Shown piece by piece: positions 25,666 through 36,650 of a stretch of 64,000 nucleotides of DNA. Origin of the DNA: Ceratodon purpureus (Eukaryota; Streptophyta; Bryopsida; Pseudoditrichales; Ditrichaceae); NCBI GenBank assembly GCA_014871385.1, contig CM026433.1, positions 15,441,985 through 15,505,984 of the forward strand, written 5' to 3'. The position numbers and the translations under genes were made by a program. Each line of letters starts with the position of its first letter. Positions within the stretch are counted from its first letter, which is position 1. The notes under the pieces are model-generated. The model was given only the letters and a program-made list of their open reading frames with translations. It did no database searches and was not told the origin of the DNA.

Positions 25666-26934
25666 CGACACCGACAATGCTGCGAGTGCGTGCATGGCGA
25701 CGGCAGATCGATGGAGCTCCAGTCCGAGGGCGTCACTGCGATTGTGTCCGTGATCGACGACGGATGGATCGCCCTTTACTTAAGGATGCGGGACGAGGTT
25801 CGTACTCCTGTCTAGTTCTCAGGATGAATCCCTGAGTATCACGCGGATATGAAGCAGGTATGCTACCAGTATCACCTGAGTATCATGCGGATATGAGTCG
25901 AAAAGCTCGGCTCGCAAACTGCCCAAGGCTTCTGTGTCTTGTGAGCCACGAATCAGTGGTGGCGAAGTGTGAGGCTCTTGCGTAGTGCGGAGAGGATGAC
26001 GGTTCAGGATGGAATTGTCGTCTTGTGGGGCAGCCTTCACGCCGGTTTCAGGTCAGAATGTGAGATAGCTGTGGATGTCAGTTTGGCGGGTGATGGGGGG
26101 TGACGGTTCCGGGTGGAATTTTCGCCTCGTTAGGGGAGGTTTTCATTTGTGCCAGGGGATAATGGTCCATGGGGGGTGGGGTTGGATTTAGTGAGAGAAG
26201 GGAATCTCCTACAGTCTGGGCCCATTCCATAGCTGAAGCCTGAGTCCTTATGTCTTTTGGAATTGACTGCCTAGACTACAAAAAGGACCACAGCATGCGG
26301 ATATCCTCAATTGGTGTAGAGTCTAGACCGGCATGTAGAACTTTGAGTACAGATTTGATGGATTGTAACATAAGTTAGTAACTTAGTGCAGCACGGCCAC
26401 TCATGGGCGCAAGTTGAGCCAGACTGGGGCTGTTTTGTGATGAAGTGGACAGTGTGATTCAGATTCTATCAAAAGTCATGAACGTCAAACCAAGTAAAGC
26501 TATCACCAAAGTTAAGGTGTAGACCGGAGGAAAACCATTCCCGAGGAGCACCATTCCCGAGGAGCGCCAGACTCCCGAGGCCCGAGGAGCGCCATTCCCG
26601 AGGTTGTACCCGTTCCCAATCAATACCCGTACCTAGGCACTTGAATCCGGTTCTCTGAAGCTTGACGCGAATTTGGGGACCTTGCAGGACGGATGTTGAA
26701 TTGTTTGCGAGTGATGGAAACCCAGAACAGGCTGTTGAACAGTGGGTGCAGTGATTCATGGCACCCCTCATTGAGGAATAGTTGAATCAGGGGCGTTCCA
26801 GATATTTCATCATAGTTGACCGTAGAGATTAGAAGATTATAGCGATTGAACTTTTAGATTTGAAAGCAAACTTTTTTGATACAATTTTTAACTAGGTTGA
26901 CACACTTTTACTTTCGTTTTGTTATTTTTTATTT

Positions 26935-27505
26935 TTATTTTATGGATTTTGGAGGTTTTAGTGCATGACAAAGACGACTAAGTTAGCTAACCATGTAAAA
27001 CACTTTACACACAAAAAACAAGTGTAACATGTTGAAAGCAATATTTTTATTAAGTTGAATATACAAGAATGCTAATTCATATTTCTTTTCTAGAAATTCC
27101 GTATATCATAAAGTCCCAATTCAAACAATCAAAGTAAAGATTGATGTCCATCCATTAAGTGGAAAAAAGAAAAAACCTAAAAAAACAAATTTTCTAACTT
27201 TTATGAAGGAAAGAAGAAGTTTTTTTGGTACATTGACCAAAACAGTGAGAAAATTTTGATCTTTTGTGGAATGAACATTTTGTACGAAAAGAAGTTTTTT
27301 TTGAAATCTCAAAGATGTTGACATTAAGTTTTATTGGAAAAATAAAATTAATTAGCACGGCTGTCCAAATTGCCCACCAAACATTTAATTCCACTTTGGG
27401 TACCATATCCATTTTTATAATTGAAAATTATCTAAAATCGACATCACACTTACATGCCCAAACTTTCAAAAGCCCAAATGTGGACAATTGTTCTTTAGAG
27501 GTTAA
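26935..27505 (+). mobile_element. TTAA element, subfamily A, 5'-truncated copy (A4)
   Basis: Homology to A1-A3 begins near 26935 (TATGGATTTTGGAGGTTTTA, then a GCATGACAAAGACGACTAAG-type block). It ends in the subfamily terminus GGACAATTGTTCTTTAGAGG followed by TTAA (27502-27505). The 5' inverted end is absent and the 3' end has mutations in the conserved CTTTAGGGG, so this is an old copy. Confidence 0.6.
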
Positions 27506-28254
27506 TAAAGAGGAATTTGGTCCCTCTGCAAGACTTTGGATTTCTATTCTTATTCAATTCAAACTCTTCTCAAAGGGCTAAACTCTTAGTGCCAAAAGTC
27601 TTAAAGAGTGCTCCAAGGTAAGCATTTTCAAGACCTTCACCCTTGGTCCTTAGTGTGAAGCTCCACATGCTCATTTTTAGCCCTAAATAAATGAAATTGC
27701 TGAAATCGCTTGGTCCTTGGCCTTTGGCCTCTAGTTTGAAACGCCTCTTATAATCGAATGCACGCATCTCAAAGGTCTTCGTTGTTTGGTGTTCACAATT
27801 GCAATGCATTAATTTTAATAAGATAACAACATTCATAAGCGTCCATATATCCATAAGTGTCCTTTCTAAATCTTCAAAAATCTAGGAAAATAAAAAGATA
27901 TGATTCAAAAGATGTATCACATTAGAACCTAAGGTTGGCATTATGTGTATCTGTGGTGAATTCTTTAAAAATTCATAACTTATTCATGCGTTGTCCAAAT
28001 ATTACATTTTAAAGTGCATTGGAGTTATTTTTCTTTTGTTAATCTCGTCCAATAAATTTGAATATATCATTAATATAAAACATACTCAAAGTTCTTAAAT
28101 ATATACTTATGTGTGGTGATATCCTAACCAAGCAGATGGAAATTGAATATGCTAATATAACATCTTTTTAAGAGTTATGGAGTAAAAAAGTGAATCACAC
28201 ATAGCACATATGCTATTCTCATTAATATAATACACTAAGTGTATTTTAATTTCT

Positions 28255-29133
28255 TTAACCCCTAAAGTTCTGAAGGTATTTTTCATCAAAACTGCCTCAA
28301 AACAGCCCCTCTTCAAAGCAAGGTGGATTCTGCAAACTTGGGGTCTTTTTTAGTACATCTAACCATAAGATCTTGTAGCTAACTTCTATGTCTACATGTC
28401 CACCAAATCTCACACACTCATTCCTCACCAATTGCAAGATGATAATGTTCAAAGTAGAAAAACAAGTTTTTTTCCCTGCAGAAAAAGAGGACAGTAGAGT
28501 TTTGAAGGCCCAAAAAACCATTTTTTAAAGTAGATATGGAATGAATCTCTCCATAGTATTGTTACTAAGTGAGTTAGGTACATGTCCAAAAAATATCATA
28601 TTCAAAAAAGTAGTGGAAGGTTTCCAAAAAAAACATTTTCCGCTAGAGGGTATGCTGAAATTCACGTATAAAGGCCGTTTTTTGACAATAAAAATAGCTT
28701 ATGAAAAATTCTTGGATTGAAAATCCAAACGGTGGAAACATGCTCTACTGCCTTCTCTATACATAGAAATTTTAATTTTTGAAAAATATCAAAATCTCAA
28801 TTTTTGGTGGAATTTCAAAGTTTCGTCTTTGGGCAGATTTAGGCAGATTTGGGCAGATTTGGGCAGTTTTGGGCAGAATTTGCTGCATTCACAGTGGCTT
28901 TGAAAATTTCAGCAGTTGCCCAACAAGCAGCTTTTGACACTTAAACCCTCATAACTTTTGCATCGAGTGTCGGAATTGAAAAAAAAAAAAAAAAAAAAAA
29001 GACCCACACGTAGCTCTCGTTATAATCTACCTTCAATAAAATTTTCATAAAATCACGATTAAAATTGCAACTGTAGGTACATGCCCAAGTTTCAAAAACG
29101 CCCATTCTAGGACAATTGTCCTTTAGGGGTTAA
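28255..29133 (+). mobile_element. TTAA element, subfamily A copy 2 (A2)
   Basis: TTAA lies at 28255-28258 and 29130-29133. The interior of 871 bp begins CCCCTAAAG and ends CTTTAGGGG. It is close to A1 and A3 along its whole length and includes the core AACCATAAGATCTTGTAGC near 28363. An A-run of about 20 at 28980 is a local expansion. No ORF looks like a transposase. Confidence 0.8.
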
Positions 29134-29629
29134 ACAATTGCATGATTGAAATTTATATAAAATAAAATCACATGCAATATATCTGATAAGTTATGACCAA
29201 GTTGTATTGAATGACAAATCTTGTGTTCATTGAATTTATTTTGTGCAAATGAGAGTTAAAAAATTATATGAGGATACAATGTTAAGTATTTATACGTCTT
29301 AGACCCCATTGGATAAGACTATCTCAAAGCTTAAAATGAATGGAGAAAACCAAAATTTTATGCCTCGCATTTTTTGAATGTGCCAATGTGCTTTAATTAA
29401 GTTACAAAAACATTATATTTTTAAGATTTGATTCTATAAGCAAGTCACTCAAATTTTCTACGACCACAAAGAGCTAAACAAATAAACGGAATTTTGGTAT
29501 AAAGTAGAACAAACTATTTTTGTCTGGCAACAATTTTATATGAATGTACTTGTATCTAATTAGTTAGTAGCCAATCTAAAAGCCTCAGTCGAGAGAAAAA
29601 CTTTGGTCTTCGGAGGAGACCGACATGAA

Positions 29630-30424
29630 TTAACCCCTAAACGCCCAAAAGTGTTTTTCATCAAAACTGCCCAAAAACAGCCCCTCTTCAAAGCAAGGTG
29701 GATTTTGCAAACTTGGAAACTTAATTAGTACATCCAACCGTAAGATCTTGTAGCTAACTTCTATGTCTACATTTCTACCAAATCTTACACATTCATTCCT
29801 CACCAATTGCAAGATCGTAACGTTCATAGTTGAAAAACAAGTTTTTTTCCCTGCGCAAAAAGGGATCAGCAGAGTTTTGAAGGCCCAAATAACCATTTTT
29901 TTGCATTATGGATTTTGAGGGTTTTGATGCACGTCAAAGAAGACTAAGTTAGCTAATTGTGTTAAAAAAAACCATATTCAAAAAAGTTGTGGAAGGTTGC
30001 CCAAAAAAACATTTTCCGCTAGGGGATATACTGAAATTTACAAACAAAGGCCGTTTTTTGACAATAAAAATAGCATATGAAAAAGATTTGGATTGAAAAT
30101 CGGGACGGTAGGAATATGCTCTACTGCCTTCTCTATACACAGAAATTTTTATTTTTGAAAAATATCAAAATCTCAATTTTTGGTGGAATTTCAAAGTTTC
30201 GGCTTTGGGCAGATTTTAGCAGATTTTAGCAATTTTGGGCAGTTTTGGGCAGTTTTGGGCAGAATTTACTGCATTGACAGTAGCTGTGAGCTTGCCGGAA
30301 GTTTGGCTGAATGCAGCTTTTGACACTCAAAACCCCGTAACTTTTTTTAAGTATGTTAAAAAAAAATTAAAAAGCCCAAATTTTAAAAAAGCCCATTCCA
30401 GGACAATGGGCCTTTAGGGGTTAA
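29630..30424 (+). mobile_element. TTAA element, subfamily A copy 3 (A3)
   Basis: TTAA lies at 29630-29633 and 30421-30424. The interior is 787 bp, begins CCCCTAAACGCCC and ends GGGCCTTTAGGGG, so the inverted ends extend about 13 bp with one mismatch in the shared part. The core AACCGTAAGATCTTGTAGC is near 29738. It lies about 500 bp from A2 in the same orientation and is shortened in its right half relative to A1 and A2. Confidence 0.8.
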
Positions 30425-32880
30425 TTGTCTGTTCGATCTACCCCCAATTCAAAGCCCACATGACAGAGGTATGGAAGTAAAGATCTACTCCCCCCTTTCG
30501 AGAATAGACACTTTAGTCAAAAAGCCTCAGTACTTGATTATTGAATGGATTGTTAGCAAATGGTTATTAGAAAATTCATGAATAATTTGTGTATAAAAAT
30601 AAATTAGTCTATTTTAAAATATTAGGATCTACAAAGCTTTATTTGAATACGAAAATCACATCAAGTGTTTGTAAAATTAAAAATGGATATGAGGTTCTTG
30701 CTCAAATTTCTATTTATGACTAATTTTTTACCCTTCAAAGTAATGAAAATAATATTTGTACCTTAACAAAGGACTAATTGAGTAACAACCAAACACTTTA
30801 ATCATGTCGGTTTCTAAATTAGCAGCTTGCGCTCATCACCAAAAAACAACAATCCAATTGTATACATTCAGACATGAAGTTTTGAATTTGAGTAAAGTGA
30901 ATGAAGTACAAGATAATATGATACTTAATACAGTGTGAATGTTGCCCCACTACGGCTTAGGAGTGGTGATGCGAGAAAAGCTTAATATCCAATAGCAATC
31001 TTTATTGACATATAAACACAACTTATAGTTGTACTTGGCAAGTATCCATTTTTAATTCTTATCTACAATTGACGTTGGTATGTTAGCTTCAGTGTGTTGA
31101 ATGCAAAGGTTGCAAGATTAGCCAAGATATTTTTTTATCAACTTCTATATACCCACTAGTCAAGTTATATTTCTTTTTTATTATCATATTAGTCTTGTTC
31201 TTTGGTGCAACATTCTACACATTTGGTAATTGTTTATCAATACACATGCTTTCAAGGCTCAAGAAACTTTTTTACATATGATAATAAGAGTGCATAGTGG
31301 ATAGAATAATATTTGATATTTTAGTCTGATACTTGCTAATTAGCTTCTCATGTTCAACCAAAACTTGTTTACAAAGCCGTGCACATGTTTGCCATTATGG
31401 ATATGTTAGAGTAGTTGGCCTTGTTATATGTTCACTGGATTCGTATAAGTTAACATGGTTGCACATAATGCTGATTTTCAAAAAGCCAATTAGTTTTGCC
31501 TTTAGTCTTTTGGTTGTGATTTGTAATGTCTCTATTTGACTTGGTTATGCATTGTTTGATCAATTTGAAGTCATTTCTAATTGATTTTTTCTAATGAATC
31601 CACATATATACATAGTGTGATCTCTTGGTCTAATAATTACCATTTAAATTAAGTACAAAAAAAGTAGCAAATAAGATTTGAAGATGGGGACATACAAATA
31701 GAGCTTTTATGAACTTAAAGGCATGTGTTTTATACATCTTCTTTGTGTCTCTTATTAACGAGGGAAAGGGCTGTAAAGAAAGTTGTTTTTCTGTTTTCTT
31801 CTCTTGACTATATCAACGACATTGTCCATCATTCATATATTGATTAGTCTTAGAGAATTTTTTCACTTCATACCATTCAAAGAAAAGAAAATTTAGGAAA
31901 AGCTTCCATCAATAATTCTAAGTAATGTTTTTTCAATATAAACGTCCTAATGAAGAATTAATGGAGATGGCCTTTAGTGACAACACAGTTACAAGACAAC
32001 ACTCTAATTGCATTTGCAGAACTCACTTGTGTTTTAGGGCTTAAACTAAGCCAAATCTTTGATTGAGTCTTTTCTCAAATTTAAAAAAAAAAATTAACTT
32101 GAAAATACACCAAGGTTTGTGATAAGATGTTGAAGATTTTAGAAGTTAATTACTTTGTAGATGATTTCATTACAAATAAACCAAGGCTTTTCACAACATT
32201 AGTTTGCAATTAACCATGGTGAATCAAAACGTTGGAAAAAATCACAAAATTCACATACAAGATAAGTTTTATAACACAGAAACGATGTCCTTCATGGTTT
32301 TCAAACTCTTCTTGGGCATAGTCTTAAAATGACTTACTTTGTAGATGTGAAACCATCACCTTTGGAGGCACCATTAGCTCTATTGATTTTTTTTTAATTG
32401 ACATACAAGATTTCTATAGTATTCCAAATTTTTACACTTATAGTTTTTCAGCCTATAAAATTGCACAAATTCTTCTACTAATGTATATATTATTTTTAGA
32501 AACTAATAGACTCACTTTAGAATCAACGTTTAGATGTATGATTTTATTCCATGTTGCCCTAGATTCCATATAGTTTCAATTGATGATAAGCCTTGATTTG
32601 GCTCTACTTAACTTGTATGAACCAATACTCAAAAAATCAGCATAAGATTATTGAATACTTCATTTTTATTTTATTTCAAGTAAAATTCAATTGCATAAAA
32701 GAAATTGAGCCTATTAGCATGCAAGACAACCATACCAAGCTTATTCTTCCCTTCTAAGTTGATCCAACGTGCCCTCATTGAATGTTCAAGAATGTGATGT
32801 ATGATGTTGGGGACATGACCGCTGGAACAATGTTGGAGAGATAATCTTAAGAACCTTTTAGGTTTCTTTTAGTTTTTACT
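30425..32880. other. A+T-rich spacer with no gene seen
   Basis: Uniformly A+T-rich, with no ORF over about 70 codons that looks coding and no recognised repeat end. It could be old transposon sequence. Confidence 0.4.
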
Positions 32881-33200
32881 TTGACCCCTAAAGTCGAAAT
32901 CGACCCAATCACTATTAATCTGCCTGAAAGTTTTTATAAAAATTGGAACTTTGACTGAATATATCTCAAGATTTGTACAATCAAAATTGATAAAACTTGG
33001 AAAGAAGATTAATTGGATGGCTCTGAACAAGATCGTCCGGTTGGATTTCTTAACATCAAGTTTAATAAAAAATTGTGCAATAATTTTAGAAAAGGTCGTT
33101 TGGAAGTCACTATACACATGTGGTCAATTTTTACTTTAGAAGTTAAATTAGGTCTATATAGAGATATAGATCGACTGTGATTTGGTTAAACTAGGGGTCC
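32881..33200 (+). mobile_element. Short subfamily-D-like element (D2) just upstream of the C53 gene
   Basis: It begins TTGACCCCTAAAG and ends near CTAGGGGTCC. Bases 32895-33117 match, in inverse orientation, 47355-47595 of the longer D1 element; shared words include ATATATCTCAAGAT, GTGGCTCT-like sequence, and AACAAGATxxTxCxGTTGGATTT. The outer edges are diverged from TTAA, so the boundaries are approximate. Confidence 0.5.
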
Positions 33201-33203
33201 TGG

Positions 33204-33210
33204 TATATAA
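33204..33210 (+). promoter_or_regulatory. Possible TATA box for the C53 gene
   Basis: TATATAA followed by AG lies 384 bp before the C53 ATG, immediately beyond the D2 element edge, with C/T-rich sequence about 25-30 bp downstream (CTCTCCTCC). This is consistent with a core promoter, but no transcript start can be read from sequence. Confidence 0.3.
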
Positions 33211-33593
33211 AGTGGGGACACACTCTCCTCCATTTGTAACCCTCATCTGTAAAGACTTTTGACCTTTGTCAGAGCTCTCTGCGAATCACAGTATTAGTCA
33301 AGGTTTGTTGACCTCTGAATTAAGAAACATTGGGGTAACCTCGGCGGATGGGCTCAAGAACTTGGGGTTCAAATCACGGTATCCATCCTGATGCGCTTTG
33401 TTCGTGAGAACCGGGTTTCGACGCATACCCTCCGGAGAACCGCCTGGGCAGAAACAGCTACGACAGGGCCACACCCCAGTAGGAAGCGGGTATCGGATGC
33501 AGGCTGCGTGAAGCGAACTATGGCAGAGTGATCGATCGTGCAGAAGCAGGAGTAGAAGCAGAAGCACAAGCAGAAGCACAAGCAGCGCCAGCC

Positions 33594-36500
33594 ATGGACG
33601 CAGCTGCGGGAGGACCCGACGCGGCCTCGCTCCTGCCCATCGACATCGCCTACGCCAAGCTCGCAGGTCTGCCCCATCACCATGCCCACCTCTCATGCCG
33701 TCCACCTTCGGGACTCAATGCATGAATGAATGAATGAATGATTGACTGAATGAACGGTTGGTTGGTTTTGTGATTCGCTTCTCGCTTTGTGGGTGAGCAT
33801 GACCGGAGTGCAATTTGCGGATGGCAGATTGGCTGGTGGATCGCAAGAGGATTCCCGTGGACTGGCGGAAGAAGGTCGCGTCTCTGCGGGCCAGAATTGC
33901 TGCTGCTCTCGCCTCGCTGCCGCAGTTGGAGGACTCGTGGCTGCAGAGCTCTACTGCTGAGAGTGAGTGTGATCGCGTTGTAGTGTGATCGTTGGGCTTT
34001 TTGTGTTATTGGAGGTTATAGTGTGGCTGGGTTGCCTGAGGTCGAATTGATTGAGTTGCGATGAAAGCTCTCTCTGTTTGTGTGTGTGTGCTGGCGCTCT
34101 GTAATCGGCTGAACAGAGGAGTGAGAATTAGGGTTTTTGCAAGGTCGTTTGAGGGTTTAGTTTTTGCTAACAGGGTCTGGTTGATGGGCGCAGGCACTGG
34201 CTACTTGGAAGCGAAGCGTATACGAGAATTGTTGGTGGAAGCCAATCCTGAGTCTCGTAACTTTTTTGGTCGCCTTTCTGGAGTGGCGGTGAGTTGCTGA
34301 TGATGTTTTGTCTTTGATCGATTAGTCTCTGGCTTTGATTCACTTGATGGTCACAAAATTTCTATGTGAGAATGTTACTTATCTCATGTGGGTGGCAATG
34401 TGTAACAGGGTGAATGGGATGGAATTGTTCGGGCTTACGAGAAGGAGCTGTTGCATCTCGGAGAAGCAGCACAGATTATGGTGCATTACACAGACTATGA
34501 GATGTGTGTTTCGGTGAACCTTCATTCTCTTTGACCCTTGAGATTTGGTCTAGGTCTTTATTCAAGTCTGAAAGGGGTTTTGAGTGATTGATTTATCTGT
34601 TTGGCGTATTTCCTTACAATAGAACGGACATGCCTGACGTTGTTGCGGGTGTGTTGTGTTACAAAGTCCAAGTCAGAAGAAGGAGATTGCCAAAGTGCAA
34701 CAGCATCTGACTGATATGGAGAAAAAAGAAGCAGAGTATAAGCGGAATGCAGCGGCCGCAGCCACTAGGTATCAACAGGCTTGTCAAGAGCTTGGCATCA
34801 AGGTCAGGATCTTTGGCAAGACAATTGTCTCTTTAAACGGTCTGGCTGAAATTTAGCATATCGTTAGCATCGTCGTATGTCCTCACGCTCCTTATTTTTT
34901 TGTTTCTTCACCGTTGTAGGGAAACGATGTCAAAGCAGAGTTGAAGGCCCTTGGCAAGTCACTTCCGGCTGTTTTCATGAAGGTTGTGGAAGCCATCTGT
35001 AATGACAAAGTGGGAGAACCAATGGATTTGTATCAAGCTATGGTATCGTATGCACATTCAGGGCCTGAGGTGGAGCATTGTACCCAGCTACTCGGCATTA
35101 AATCCACAATGCACATGATTATTCAAGTTCTTGGATCTGTTGATTGTTGTTCGTTGTTCCTTGTGTGGTGATTCACATGTGGTATGTGTGTCAGGAAGAG
35201 CAGAGGCCTAATTTACCAACACTTCAAGAGCTTCGCGATCATCCACCTAGCTTTGATCAAGCAAAGGAAAGCAATGTAGATGACAATCTCCAGTCTATTG
35301 AGCATAACAGCAACACGGACGGAACTGGGCTTGAAGGTGCTAATGATTCGATCGACTGGGGTGTGGACGCTTCGATTGGTCAGGATGGTGCTGACCAAAT
35401 AGACTGGGGTCTGGATGCTTCGAGTGGTCACGATGGCACCGGCCAAATAGACTGGGGCGTTGGTGTGGAAAGTATAGACGGGGCTGCAGAAAGTGGTTCA
35501 AATGGTATCGACTGGAGTATTGGTGCGGTAGCAGATGATCCTACTTCAGTGGATGAAAGCAAGTTGGAAACTGACATCATTTGGGATATTGGACCTCTGA
35601 CACCGCAGGCAGAGACGAGTCCTGAATCTGATTTTGTTCTTCTTCAGCAAGACGAGGGTCTTGAAACTGGTGGTGAAATAAATTGGGATATAGATTTAGA
35701 TGAGAGCGGTGTGGATGGAGCAGATCGCACCGATAGCTTGTCGCATGAATTGCCCAGCACTGCATCAGAAACAACGGGAGTAGGGCGCTTCCTAGAGACT
35801 GACTACAGAAACATGCTACTTAATGACTTATTCGAGGTATCAATCCAGCGTGCGACAGATTCCGTGTTCTCAATTGTAGTTCTTGTGCGTTTGGTGGGGT
35901 AATTAAGAGATGCTCCTTTCAATTGGTTGGGCACTAATTATATAATGGTCTATTGCAGTTAAAAGCTTTTGTGAAGCAAAGGGTGGAGGAGCTGGAGAGG
36001 CAAGAAACGGCAGCACTTCAAAACCAGGTGCAGGCAATGGCACCAGCAGCCTGCTTCCAGCATGGATCGGATGCACTGCTGGACATGGCCTCTCACATCA
36101 CTGCTGCTATCGATTTGCTTACAGCACAGAAGACAAGGGATCTGTGCTTGCTTGTAACATCCACTAGGTACACATAAGCTTCGAAGACTGGCTCAGCTGC
36201 ATTAAGTGTCTCTTGCCGCAATTATAAAGAAAGCCGTTGAGGAACATACTTCTGATGACATATTGCTTGCAGGTTTTTAGATAGGTTGCACTTGTCGTTG
36301 GTTGCCAAGAAAGAGAGTGAGACGAAGCTACTCGCAAGCCTCAGAGACCTCAGCCAAAAGCGAACCGAACTCAGGAACTCCTTGACGCTTTTGTGGCCAA
36401 AACAGGTATGCTCGTTTTTAAATGACTTAAATAACGATAGTATCCACGTTATAGGTCTTCTTATGGCAATCATCGAATTTGTATGGTAAGTGTATCTAAC

Positions 36501-36650
36501 TGAGGAAGTTGTTGGGGGTGTTCTCAGGAGTCTTCTCTGAAGAGAACACGGGAAGTTAAGGAGCATGTAGAAGGGTGCATTTCCACATTATACGACGGGC
36601 GTCCTGTGAATATTATTGGGTCAATCAACACTGTCCTAGGGGTAGCTTAG
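33594..36650 (+). CDS. C53: CDK5RAP3/C53 homologue (UFM1-ATG8 dependent ER-phagy receptor), ten exons
   Basis: Ten exons join in phase to 596 aa: 33594-33666, 33828-33962, 34194-34288, 34409-34503, 34667-34802, 34920-35069, 35195-35836, 35959-36167, 36273-36405 and 36528-36650. Diagnostic blocks are KLADWLVDRKRIPVDWRKKV, GYLEAKRIRELLVEANPESR, LGEAAQIMVHYTDYEI, RFLDRLHLSL and the tail YDGRPVNIIGSINTVLG. The large exon 7 encodes a disordered loop with IDWG at residues 281, 297 and 313, IDWS at 333, and related IIWD and INWD at about 356 and 390. In Arabidopsis and human C53 such shuffled ATG8-interacting motifs bind ATG8 and UFM1, linking ribosome stalling at the ER to autophagy with UFL1 and DDRGK1. 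Here the first three motifs sit in near-identical 16-residue repeats. The protein is longer than Arabidopsis C53 (about 550 aa). A GTG-initiated extension to 33528 was not used. Confidence 0.95.

Larger units (their letters stand above)
24744..26934. other. Upstream region of the ankyrin gene with duplicated segments
   Basis: This should contain the ankyrin gene's missing 5' exon, but I could not pick it. It holds a degenerate copy of an ankyrin exon edge (about 25140-25300), a diverged tandem duplication of about 165 bp (about 25327-25490 and 25500-25665), repeats of CTGAGTATCACGCGGATATGA at about 25832 and 25879, two diverged TGACGGTTC(A/C)GG segments at about 25998 and 26101, and a CATTCCCGAGGAGC minisatellite (about 26538-26602). 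Confidence 0.5.

Noticed and set aside
33330-33400. tRNA gene from a GGTTCAAATC B-box-like word
   Set aside because: No acceptor or anticodon arms can be folded around it and no A box is correctly placed.
33528-33593. N-terminal extension of C53 from a GTG at 33528
   Set aside because: It encodes an Ala/Glu repeat from a CAGAAG microsatellite, whereas the ATG at 33594 gives an N-terminus like other C53 proteins.
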